From a bacterium (GTDB lineage Bacteria; Chloroflexota; Dormibacteria; Aeolococcales; Bog-877), in contig JAKATL010000001.1 in NCBI GenBank assembly GCA_021827985.1, positions 244,376 through 308,375 of the forward strand: a stretch of 64,000 bases of DNA, read 5' to 3'. Made by a program: the position numbers and the translations under genes. Under the pieces are notes generated by a model. That model had not been told where the DNA came from. It did not search any database and worked only from the letters and a program-made list of their open reading frames with translations. Numbering within the stretch: the stretch's first letter is position 1; the number at the start of each line of letters is the position of its first letter. Shown piece by piece: positions 43,344-50,885 of this stretch.

Positions 43344-44912
43344 TCAGACAGGGAACACGCCGTGGTGTCGGGCGGGGGCGGGACGGCGCCGGGATGAGGC
43401 CGCCGCCAGTCTCAGGATCAACTCCGACCGGAGCCTGGCAGGGTCGACGACCGCGTCCACCACCAGGTCCGAGGCCAGCCGGAAGATGTCGATGTCGGCG
43501 GCGTACTCGGCACGGAGGCGGGAGATGAACGCCGGGCGCTCCCCCGCGGGCAGCTCGGCGATGCGGTTGGCGTACACCGCGTTGACCGCCGCCTCCGGGC
43601 CCATCACGGCTATCTCCGCGGTGGGCAGCGCCAGGGTGGCCTCCGGCTCGAACCCCGGGCCGGACATGGCATACAGCCCGGCTCCGTAGGCCTTGCGCAG
43701 GACGACGCAGATGCGGGGCACCGTCGCCGAGCTCAGGGAGGCGATCATCTTGGCCCCGTGGCGGATGATCCCCTCGCGCTCCACCTGCGATCCGATCATG
43801 AAACCCGGGACGTCCGCCAGGAAGACGAGGGGCAGGTTGAAGGCGTCGCAGAGGCTGATGAAGCGGGCCGCCTTGTCCGCGGAGTCGACGAAGAGCACCC
43901 CGCCCTGGTGGGCCGGCTGGGAGGCCAGAACCCCCACCGCCCGCCCCCCCAGGCGGGCCAGGCCGCACACCAACTCCCGGGCGTACAGCGGCTTGATCTC
44001 GAAGAGGGAGTCAGCGTCCAGCAGAGAATCCAGAACCAGGTGGACGTCGTAGCCTCGAGAGGGCTCATCGGGGAGGATCGCGGCCAGCTCCTGCGGAGAC
44101 GCCGGCTGCCGAGGGGCGGACGTGGGGGGGTCTTGGGTCCAGCTGGAGGGAAGGAACCCGAGGTAGCGGCGCAGGGCGGAGATGGCCTCGGACTCGTCCC
44201 GGCAGAGGAGGTCACCGCATCCGGAAACCGTGCAGTGCATCCGGGCGCCCCCCATCTCCTCCAGGGTGACCTGCTCCCCCACCACCTCCTGAGCCATCCG
44301 GGGGGAGCCGAGGTACATGGAGGCGTTGCCCTCGACCATGAAGACCACGTCGCAGAAGGCGGGGATGTACGCCCCACCGGCGGCGCTGGGGCCGAAGAGG
44401 ATGCAGGGCTGAGGGACCTGACCGCTGAGCCGGACCTGGTTGTGGAAGATCCGGCCGGCGTGGCGACGGCCGGGGAACATCTCCAGCTGCTCGGTGATCC
44501 GTGCCCCCGCGGAATCCACCAGGTAGCAGAGGGGCAGCTGGAGCTGCTCCGCCCGCTCCTGGATGCGCAGGATCTTCTCCACCGTCCGGGGACCCCAGGA
44601 GCCCGCCTTCACGGTGGGGTCGTTGGCCATGACCAGCACCCGGCGCCCCTGCACCGTCCCGGCGCCAGTCACCACCCCGTCGGCGCCCAGCTCCTCCTCG
44701 GCCTCGGAGTTGGCCAGAAGACCGTCCTCCACGAAGGGGGTCTCGGGATCGAAGAGCATCCTGAGCCTCTCGCGCACCGGGAGCTTGCGCTGGCCCGAGA
44801 GCCGCTTCCGGTGGCGCTCAGGACCCCCCAGGAGCGCTCGGGCCTCCCGCTGCCGGAGCTCCTCGACCCGGGCCCGTCCCGACTTCCGGCCCGGAGGGGA
44901 GCTGCTCGACAT
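43344..44912 (-). CDS. acyl-CoA carboxylase carboxyltransferase (propionyl/methylcrotonyl-CoA type)
   Basis: About 522 residues from ATG 44912. Both crotonase-like halves are present: the N-terminal half with YLVDSAGARITEQLEMFPG and FGPSAAGGAYIPAFCD, and the C-terminal half with PLVFLADVPGFMIGSQVEREG, KAYGAGLYAMSG and IAVMGPEAAVNAV. It transfers CO2 from carboxybiotin to an acyl-CoA. No biotin carboxylase or biotin carrier gene is adjacent, so partners must be encoded elsewhere. TATACT lies 10 bases before the ATG. Confidence 0.93.
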   Translation of the reverse strand: MSSSSPPGRKSGRARVEELRQREARALLGGPERHRKRLSGQRKLPVRERLRMLFDPETPFVEDGLLANSEAEEELGADGVVTGAGTVQGRRVLVMANDPTVKAGSWGPRTVEKILRIQERAEQLQLPLCYLVDSAGARITEQLEMFPGRRHAGRIFHNQVRLSGQVPQPCILFGPSAAGGAYIPAFCDVVFMVEGNASMYLGSPRMAQEVVGEQVTLEEMGGARMHCTVSGCGDLLCRDESEAISALRRYLGFLPSSWTQDPPTSAPRQPASPQELAAILPDEPSRGYDVHLVLDSLLDADSLFEIKPLYARELVCGLARLGGRAVGVLASQPAHQGGVLFVDSADKAARFISLCDAFNLPLVFLADVPGFMIGSQVEREGIIRHGAKMIASLSSATVPRICVVLRKAYGAGLYAMSGPGFEPEATLALPTAEIAVMGPEAAVNAVYANRIAELPAGERPAFISRLRAEYAADIDIFRLASDLVVDAVVDPARLRSELILRLAAASSRRRPAPARHHGVFPV

Positions 44913-44922
44913 CTCGATCCCG

Positions 44923-44928
44923 AGTATA
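44923..44928 (-). promoter_or_regulatory. -10 box TATACT of the carboxyltransferase gene
   Basis: TATACT-N10-ATG; the leader would be only 3 to 4 bases. It lies in the 73-base gap after the gene at 44986. Confidence 0.45.
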
Positions 44929-44985
44929 GGCACCGCCGGACCCCGTTCCCGGCTCATCTGCAGTCGTGCGACGGCATGGTCCCTG

Positions 44986-46251
44986 TCAGATGGGCCGGAG
45001 GTCGAGCTGATGTGAAGAGAGCTCGACCCGTCCCGCCCAGGTGCGGCAGGAGGTCAGGGTGCCGGTGGCGGAGTCCACCATCCCTTCCCAGCGATCCCCG
45101 AACGGGTGGACAACTGAGGCGCCATACCCGTGGGCCCGGTCGGAGGGCCGCGGCAGCCCGGAGACCCACCAGCCGCCCTCGACCGTCCGCACCCTCCTGA
45201 GGCGGAGCGCGGCCAGCACCAGCAGCGGATCCAGCATCTCGCGAAGGGCGGGGTCCATCCACGCCCGGCGCTCGTCGCGCAGCCAGTGGGGACCACGGTC
45301 GCCGGCCCGGGCCCACCCGAAGGGGTCAAGTTCCGAGCGCACCGGAAGTGACACCGCCTGCCACTCCCCGCGGCGGGCCAGGAGCCGGAACCCGGCGTCG
45401 AAGCCGGCCCTGCGAGGCTGGCCGAGGAGCGCTGGGAGGCGCTGCCGGTGGTCCTCCAGCGACGCCCACTCCTGCGCCACCCCCCTCACCCCGACCGGGA
45501 AGAGCCGGCGGCGCCAGCCCCTCCACTCGTAACCTCCGCTGAACGAGCTGGCCGGGTGCGGATAGTCGGGAAGGGAACTCACACCCGCAACTGAGTAGCT
45601 CACCCGCACGGTGGCCTGGAACTCGGCTGGCTCCAGCTCCCCAGCGGCATTCGCCACCCGCTCCAGAACCGCCTGCCACTCCGGCTGCGAACGAACCGGC
45701 CGGAGAGGAGTGCCCAACAGCTCGAGCCTCATGCGGGAGCGGAACTGCGCCCGGCCCGACCGCAGCCACCGGGCCTCCCGCAGCACCCCGATCAGGGGAT
45801 CCACCAGCCCCCTCCAGCCGTCCCCGCCGAAGCCGTAAACCAGAGCGGCGAGGTCATCCATGTCCCCCGTTGGTCGGACGCGGCCACTCAGCAAGGGCCC
45901 CCGCACGGTGTTTACGGCGCGGACGTCATAGAGCGAGGAGAGGAGCGGGCCTGGATCGAGGTGCTCCTGGATCCCCGGGCTGTCCACCGCCCACCAGCGA
46001 TCCGACCCGCTCTGCGACCTGGCCGGCCCGCCGCCACCTGGGCGGAGCAGCTCATCGCGCCAACCGGAGGGCCCTGCCGCGATCAGCTCGCGCTCTCCGA
46101 GCCGGGGTGGTCCGGGGTCCTCCAGGATCGGCCAGCCTCCAGCCGTGCCCCTGTAGGTCGTGACCTCGGCCCGGAACTCCCTGGACCTGAGCCGCTCCGG
46201 ACCGCGCAGGATCAGCTCCAGGAGGCGGCCCAGGTTGAATGGCCGGCTCAC
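44986..46251 (-). CDS. uncharacterised protein with a tandem duplicated beta-rich domain
   Basis: 421 residues, no signal peptide or membrane segment. Two halves align: EFRAEVTTYR (about 25) with EFQATVRVSYS (about 210); GDGWRGLVDPLIGVLREARW (about 151) with GDRWEGMVDSATGTLTSCRT (about 385); and DPGPLLSSLY with DPLLVLAALR. Each repeat is about 190 residues, Trp/Arg/Gly-rich and probably beta-structured, loosely recalling LolA/LppX-like lipid-carrier folds, which I offer only as an idea. The GTG start at 46251 is 14 bases from the divergent rnhB start. Confidence 0.75.
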   Translation of the reverse strand: MSRPFNLGRLLELILRGPERLRSREFRAEVTTYRGTAGGWPILEDPGPPRLGERELIAAGPSGWRDELLRPGGGGPARSQSGSDRWWAVDSPGIQEHLDPGPLLSSLYDVRAVNTVRGPLLSGRVRPTGDMDDLAALVYGFGGDGWRGLVDPLIGVLREARWLRSGRAQFRSRMRLELLGTPLRPVRSQPEWQAVLERVANAAGELEPAEFQATVRVSYSVAGVSSLPDYPHPASSFSGGYEWRGWRRRLFPVGVRGVAQEWASLEDHRQRLPALLGQPRRAGFDAGFRLLARRGEWQAVSLPVRSELDPFGWARAGDRGPHWLRDERRAWMDPALREMLDPLLVLAALRLRRVRTVEGGWWVSGLPRPSDRAHGYGASVVHPFGDRWEGMVDSATGTLTSCRTWAGRVELSSHQLDLRPI

Positions 46252-46252
46252 G

Positions 46253-46258
46253 TAGAGT
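46253..46258 (+). promoter_or_regulatory. -10 box TAGAGT, leaderless spacing, rnhB
   Basis: TAGAGT-N7-ATG on the plus strand, within the 14-base gap between two divergent start codons. A G-run before the ATG could alternatively act as a ribosome binding site. Confidence 0.4.
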
Positions 46259-46265
46259 TGGGGGG

Positions 46266-46841
46266 ATGTCCCTGGACGTGCCCGAGGGTGCCTGTGGGAT
46301 CGACGAGGTCGGCCGGGGCGCCCTGGCCGGCCCCCTGGTGGCGGCCGCGGTGATCCTGCCCCCGGCCTTCTCGCACCCCCTGCTCCGCGACAGCAAGCTG
46401 CTCACAGCCTTGCAGCGCGAGCGTGTGGAGACGGCGATTCGGGAGGCCGCCACGGCGGTCGAGGTGGTGGAGGTCTCCCCCCAGGACATCGATCGCAGGG
46501 GAGTGGGATGGGCCAACCGCTGGGCCTTCGAGGAGCTGATGCGCCGGGTGCCGGCCCCGCTGTATCTGGTGGACGGCAACCTCCGCCTGGACGCCGGCCG
46601 GCCCCATCGCTGCATACCCGGGGGGGACCGGTTGGTGGGGGCAATATCGGCCGCCTCGATCGTCGCCAAGGTGCATCGCGATCACCTGATGGTGGAGCTC
46701 GACCGTCTCCATCCCCGGTTCGGCTGGAGGCGCAACAAGGGATACGGGAGCCGCGATCACCTCGATGCCCTCCGGGAGATCGGCCCGGTGGCGTTGCACC
46801 GGACCACCTTCGTGCACCTGGAGCCCCGCCTCCCCCTCTAG
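46266..46841 (+). CDS. rnhB: ribonuclease HII
   Basis: About 191 residues. RNase HII removes ribonucleotides from DNA. The metal site is GIDEVGRGALAGPL (Asp13, Glu14), with RDSKLL, YLVDGN and DRLVGAISAASIVAKVHRD following, the latter including the third acidic position. RNKGYGSRDH and HRTTFVHLEP match the C-terminus. ATG 46266 fits a leaderless TAGAGT box. The stop is 4 bases from the end of the convergent MBL gene. Confidence 0.95.
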   Translation: MSLDVPEGACGIDEVGRGALAGPLVAAAVILPPAFSHPLLRDSKLLTALQRERVETAIREAATAVEVVEVSPQDIDRRGVGWANRWAFEELMRRVPAPLYLVDGNLRLDAGRPHRCIPGGDRLVGAISAASIVAKVHRDHLMVELDRLHPRFGWRRNKGYGSRDHLDALREIGPVALHRTTFVHLEPRLPL

Positions 46842-46845
46842 CCGG

Positions 46846-47475
46846 CTACCAACCCCGTCGGCGCCAGCTGTCCAGCTGGGGTCGCTCCGCGCCGATGCTG
46901 GTGGGGTCCCCGTGGCCGGGGAGCACCAAGGTCGCGTCCGGGAGCGGCCAGAGCTTCACCTCGATGCTGGTGAGGATGGTGGCGAAGTCGCCCTCCGGGG
47001 GCCGGGTGGAGCCCGGCCCGCCGGGGAAGAGGGTGTCCCCGGAGAAGAGGATGCCGGGGGCCAGGAAGCAGACGCTGCCGGGAGTGTGCCCCGGGGTGTG
47101 GATCACCGTGAGCCGGCGATGGCCGAACTCCACCACCTCTCCGTCGTGCAGGTGGTGGCCGGGGGGAGGCGGGGGGAACATCCCCAAGTCGTCGGGGTGG
47201 GCGGCGACCACCGCTGCCGGGAACTCCCCTGACACCTGGGCCAGCGCCTGCCAGTGGTCCCAGTGCCCGTGGGTCTCCAGGATGGCCCGGAGCTCCAGCC
47301 CCTCCGCCGCGGCGATCAGCTTGGGTGCCTCGTTGGCCGCATCGATCAGGACCGCCTCCCCCGTTTCGGGGCAGGCCACGAAGTAGGCGTCATTGTCCAG
47401 CGGGCCGACCCGGCGCCGCCGCACCCACACCTCGCCCTGATAGTCCCAGTCGGCTCCGCTCAGGCTCACTCCCAT
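46846..47475 (-). CDS. metallo-beta-lactamase-fold hydrolase (glyoxalase II-like)
   Basis: 209 residues. ETHGHWDHW supplies HxHxDH (His69, His71, Asp73, His74). HTPGHTPGSVCFL, FSGDTLFPGGPG and LVLPGHGD complete the dinuclear zinc site. It resembles small glyoxalase II-like thioesterases, but the substrate is unknown. GAGGAGG lies upstream of ATG 47475. It follows the MFS gene by 22 bases. Confidence 0.9.
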   Translation of the reverse strand: MGVSLSGADWDYQGEVWVRRRRVGPLDNDAYFVACPETGEAVLIDAANEAPKLIAAAEGLELRAILETHGHWDHWQALAQVSGEFPAAVVAAHPDDLGMFPPPPPGHHLHDGEVVEFGHRRLTVIHTPGHTPGSVCFLAPGILFSGDTLFPGGPGSTRPPEGDFATILTSIEVKLWPLPDATLVLPGHGDPTSIGAERPQLDSWRRRGW

Positions 47476-47497
47476 GCTCAGCCTCCTCTGCCCGCCG

Positions 47498-48706
47498 TCA
47501 GCCCGCCTCCCCCGTGGCCAGCCGACGGGGCAGGCGCCGGGGCACCGCCGGGGAGACCACCATCATGACCGCCGCGGCCACGGTTATGGGGATGAACGGC
47601 GAGAGGCGGCCGCCTCCCAGGTCCACCGCCACCCCGCCCAGCAGAGGTCCCAGGAAGGCGCAGCCGTACCCCACCGTAAGCATCACCGAGGTGAGCTGGG
47701 CCACCTGCTGCGAGGGGGCCACCAGCGGTGGGTAGGCGAGAAGGCCGGCGAAGTTGGTCGCCACCCCGGCCCCGATCAGGCCCGGGCCAAGCCAGGGGAG
47801 AGAGGAGCCCCACCAGATCCAGGCGAGGCATCCCATTAGGACCACCATCCCGCTGACCAGGTAGAACTCCCAGCGGGTGGCGAACTGGCGGGGCCAGAAG
47901 ATCAGCACCAGGTCCACCGGCACCATCACCCCATTGAGGGCCGCCAGCGCCAGGGTGGCCCCGGCGGAGTGGGAGCCGCCCGGGGCGGTGAGCGGGATCC
48001 AGGTGTTGGCGGAGAAGAAGACCAGGGACTGACCGGCGAAGCAGACGTAGACGGCCCAGACCCGGGACGGCCGGACCAGCGGCAGCCAGCTCGAGGTCCG
48101 CTCGTTGGTCCGGCCAGCGTCGGCCCGGGGCGCAGAGCCGGCCCAGGCCCCGGCGCAGAGGAGGCCGAGAAGGCCCCAGAACACCATGGTCCCCTGCCAG
48201 CTGCCCACCGCCGGCAGGAGGGCCGAGCCGGTCAGGCTGGCCGCCACCAGCTCCCCCACCGTGATCCCCAGGGTAAGGGTCACCGAGGAGCTCTGCACCC
48301 GGCCCCGAAACCACGCCTGAACCAGGACCGGCAGGCCGGGCTGGGTGGCGGCGATCCCCACCCCCATGATCGCCGTGCCCACGAACAGAGCGGCGGGCTG
48401 GAAGGGCACGACCCGCAGCAGTTCGCCGGCCGCCGCCAGCCCCAGCCCCGCCACCACGACCTTCCAGCCTCCCAGCCGGCGGACCAGGCGGGCGGCCGGG
48501 ATGGCAGTGAGGCCGAAGGCCAGGATCGGAATACCCCCCAGGAGACCCAGCTGGGAGTAACTGAGGTGGAGCTGGACGCGGACCGCGCTGAGGACGGGGG
48601 GCACGCCGAGGACGGCGGCCCTCAGGTTGAACCCCACAAAGAACGTCAGGGCCAGCAGCACCAGGGACCTGAGTCGGCGGCGCTGGGGAGCGCTGCTGGC
48701 CCTCAC
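47498..48706 (-). CDS. MFS transporter, CynX/NimT-like
   Basis: 402 residues with twelve likely membrane segments. The first helix and loop (FVGFNLRAAVLGVPPVLSAV) and LSYSQLGLLGGIPILAFGL are typical of the cyanate/2-nitroimidazole (CynX/NimT) MFS group, which are mostly anion/H+ porters. No cyanase gene is adjacent. GTG 48706 overlaps the glycosyltransferase stop (GTGA). Confidence 0.85.
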   Translation of the reverse strand: MRASSAPQRRRLRSLVLLALTFFVGFNLRAAVLGVPPVLSAVRVQLHLSYSQLGLLGGIPILAFGLTAIPAARLVRRLGGWKVVVAGLGLAAAGELLRVVPFQPAALFVGTAIMGVGIAATQPGLPVLVQAWFRGRVQSSSVTLTLGITVGELVAASLTGSALLPAVGSWQGTMVFWGLLGLLCAGAWAGSAPRADAGRTNERTSSWLPLVRPSRVWAVYVCFAGQSLVFFSANTWIPLTAPGGSHSAGATLALAALNGVMVPVDLVLIFWPRQFATRWEFYLVSGMVVLMGCLAWIWWGSSLPWLGPGLIGAGVATNFAGLLAYPPLVAPSQQVAQLTSVMLTVGYGCAFLGPLLGGVAVDLGGGRLSPFIPITVAAAVMMVVSPAVPRRLPRRLATGEAG

Positions 48707-49998
48707 CCCTTAGGCAGGGACGGCCAGCGCACCATCTGTCGGGCCGCGAGCAGAGGCAGTCGGGGAACCAGATCCCCGGCCACCACCTCGGGCCAGGTGT
48801 AGGTCCTGGCGGTGGCCCGACCGGCCCTCCGGATGGAGCGCTCCAGCTCCGGCTCGGCTACAAGGGACTCCACGATCCCAGCCAGCTCGAAGGCCTCGTC
48901 GGTCTGCGCCACCAGGCAGTTGTGGCGGTGCCGGGCGTAGTCCTCACCGGTGGCCCCCACCACGGCCACCCCCCCGGCCGCCATGGTCTCCAGACCCACC
49001 AGCCCGAACGGCTCGAACCCGGAGTTGGCCAGCACCGCCTGGGCCGCCGCGTACAGCACCGGGAGCAGGGCCTCAGGCAGGAAGGTGGCCAGCTCCAGGA
49101 TGTCCGCCTCCAAGCTGGCCTCTATCGCCACAGCCAGGTCGGAGGCGGAGCGAACAGGCGCCCGCCAGGTGGCGACCCGGAGGCCGAGCCCCTCGGCGGA
49201 ACGCATGAGCTCCCGGCCGTAGGACTCACCTCCGCCGCGGGCCAGCATCCGCACCGGAACCCCTCGGCGGCGCAGCTCGCCAAGAGCGGAGATCGCCTGG
49301 GCCCAGCGCTTGTCGGGGTGGAAGCGCCCGATCTTGAGGACGAACTGGCGCTCCCCAGCTGCCCGCCGCAGCCGTTGGACCGCAGCCACCGGAGGCCGGC
49401 GCAGGGCCGAGAGCGGGATCCCATTGGGGATCACCAAGGGGTCGACGCCCCGTGCCTGGAGCAGGACCCGCATGTAGCGGCTCACCGTCGTGACCGAGGA
49501 GGTGTAGGCGAGGGCCGCCCAGTCGATGGCCTCGAATCCGAACTGGTTGTTGGCATTCCAGACCAGCAGCGAGCGGTCCCTCGCTCCCTCCTGCCAGAGG
49601 AAGTCCGATACCCGCCGGACCAGGGGGGCGGTGTGCCACTCCTCGAAGAGCACCACGGGGGTCCTGTCCTCGCGCAGCTGGGGCAGGGCGAACTGGAGCA
49701 CCAGCTCGGCAGGGAAGGTGGCGGCCAGGTGGGCGGCCTTGAGCCCCTCCCCGTCGTACACCCCCCGAGGGTGCTGGCGAGAGACCTCCTGGGCCACCCT
49801 CCTGAGGGTCACCCCATCCTGCACCTCGGTGGCCGGGCGTCCCGGATCGCCTACAAAGTAGAGCCAGGTGGGGTACCCCGCGGCGGCCAGGGCCGAGCTG
49901 AGGTGGGCGACTCGCACCCCCAGGCCGCCGGCCTGGCTGTACTCGTCTGGTCCTTCCATCGAGACCACGGCGAACGCCAGCCCCCGCGTCTCGCTCAT
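48703..49998 (-). CDS. GT4-like glycosyltransferase
   Basis: About 431 residues. ATG 49998 overlaps the upstream stop (ATGA). A GT-B fold with GGLGVRVAHLSSALAAAGY at the N-terminus, LKIGRFHPDKRWAQAISAL in the nucleotide-binding half and the acidic motif GFEPFGLVGLETMAAGG. This is the pattern of GT4/GT5 transferases. Acceptor and donor are unknown. The nearby GT-C genes suggest envelope glycan assembly. Confidence 0.85.
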   Translation of the reverse strand: MSETRGLAFAVVSMEGPDEYSQAGGLGVRVAHLSSALAAAGYPTWLYFVGDPGRPATEVQDGVTLRRVAQEVSRQHPRGVYDGEGLKAAHLAATFPAELVLQFALPQLREDRTPVVLFEEWHTAPLVRRVSDFLWQEGARDRSLLVWNANNQFGFEAIDWAALAYTSSVTTVSRYMRVLLQARGVDPLVIPNGIPLSALRRPPVAAVQRLRRAAGERQFVLKIGRFHPDKRWAQAISALGELRRRGVPVRMLARGGGESYGRELMRSAEGLGLRVATWRAPVRSASDLAVAIEASLEADILELATFLPEALLPVLYAAAQAVLANSGFEPFGLVGLETMAAGGVAVVGATGEDYARHRHNCLVAQTDEAFELAGIVESLVAEPELERSIRRAGRATARTYTWPEVVAGDLVPRLPLLAARQMVRWPSLPKG

Positions 49999-50834
49999 CC
50001 CGCCACCCACCGCAGTGTCGCCTCCTCCAGCCAGGGATCCCGGCCGTCGGGCCCGGGGACCGCCTCCAGATGGGTACGGTAGCGGCTCGGTCGCAGAAGC
50101 GGGAAGTCGGTGCCAAAGCAGATCCGCTCCCGGCCAATCAGCCGGGCGACGTCAGCCAGCACCCTCTCCGAGTACAGGTAGGGCAGGGCTGCCGTGTCGA
50201 ACCAGAGGCCGCGGCAGAGCCGCGCCACCTCGGGCATGTGGGCGTACAGGGGAAGGCCGCCGCCAAGATGGGCCAGGCAGAGCCTCAGCCCCTGAGCCTC
50301 CTCTAGTAGGGGGCCGAGGAGCCGCCAGAGGCGGTCCGGCCTGGCCGTGCCCTTGCCGGCGTAGTCGTGGCCCACGGGCTCGCTGCAGTGCAGGAGGGCC
50401 GGCCAGCCCAAGTCGGAACAGGCCATGAGGACTCGGCGTAACCCCCCCACCCATTCGAGGTCAAATCCCTGGCCGTCGGCGTTGATCTCTCCCAAACCCA
50501 CGAGGCCGATACCGCGGCAGCGCTCCAGCTCGGAGGCGGCGCGCTCCGAGGCGGGGTTGACCATCGCAAGGCCGGTCAGCCGGGTCGGGTGGCCCGCCAC
50601 CTCCTCAGCGACCCAGTCGTTCACCTCGGCCAGCAGCCCCGTATCGGAGAAGGGCCAGCCGAATACGACCGCTCGTCCGCCGCCCTCCCGGTCCAACTCG
50701 GCCACCACGTCCTGACCCGAGGCGAAGCGAGGATGGGCGGCGCCGTGGCAGGTGGCGAACCAAGGATCGCTCCAGGCCGCGGAACCGGCCGCCCGGAGCC
50801 AGGGGGGTACCAGGTGGCAGTGCCCGTCTAGCAA
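49995..50834 (-). CDS. amidohydrolase family 2 (TIM-barrel) protein
   Basis: 279 residues. TTG 50834 starts MLDGHCHL, with metal ligands His5 and His7 at the first strand. LLHCSEPVGHDYAGKG, LAHLGGGLPLY, and FGTDFPLLRPSRY are the other conserved blocks, together an aminocarboxymuconate decarboxylase/amidohydrolase-2 pattern. The reaction cannot be specified. Confidence 0.87.
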   Translation of the reverse strand: MLDGHCHLVPPWLRAAGSAAWSDPWFATCHGAAHPRFASGQDVVAELDREGGGRAVVFGWPFSDTGLLAEVNDWVAEEVAGHPTRLTGLAMVNPASERAASELERCRGIGLVGLGEINADGQGFDLEWVGGLRRVLMACSDLGWPALLHCSEPVGHDYAGKGTARPDRLWRLLGPLLEEAQGLRLCLAHLGGGLPLYAHMPEVARLCRGLWFDTAALPYLYSERVLADVARLIGRERICFGTDFPLLRPSRYRTHLEAVPGPDGRDPWLEEATLRWVAG

Positions 50835-50885
50835 AGGTGGTGGTCCCCGGGAATCACCCCCGGAGTATGGCTGGAGCGCCGGCTC

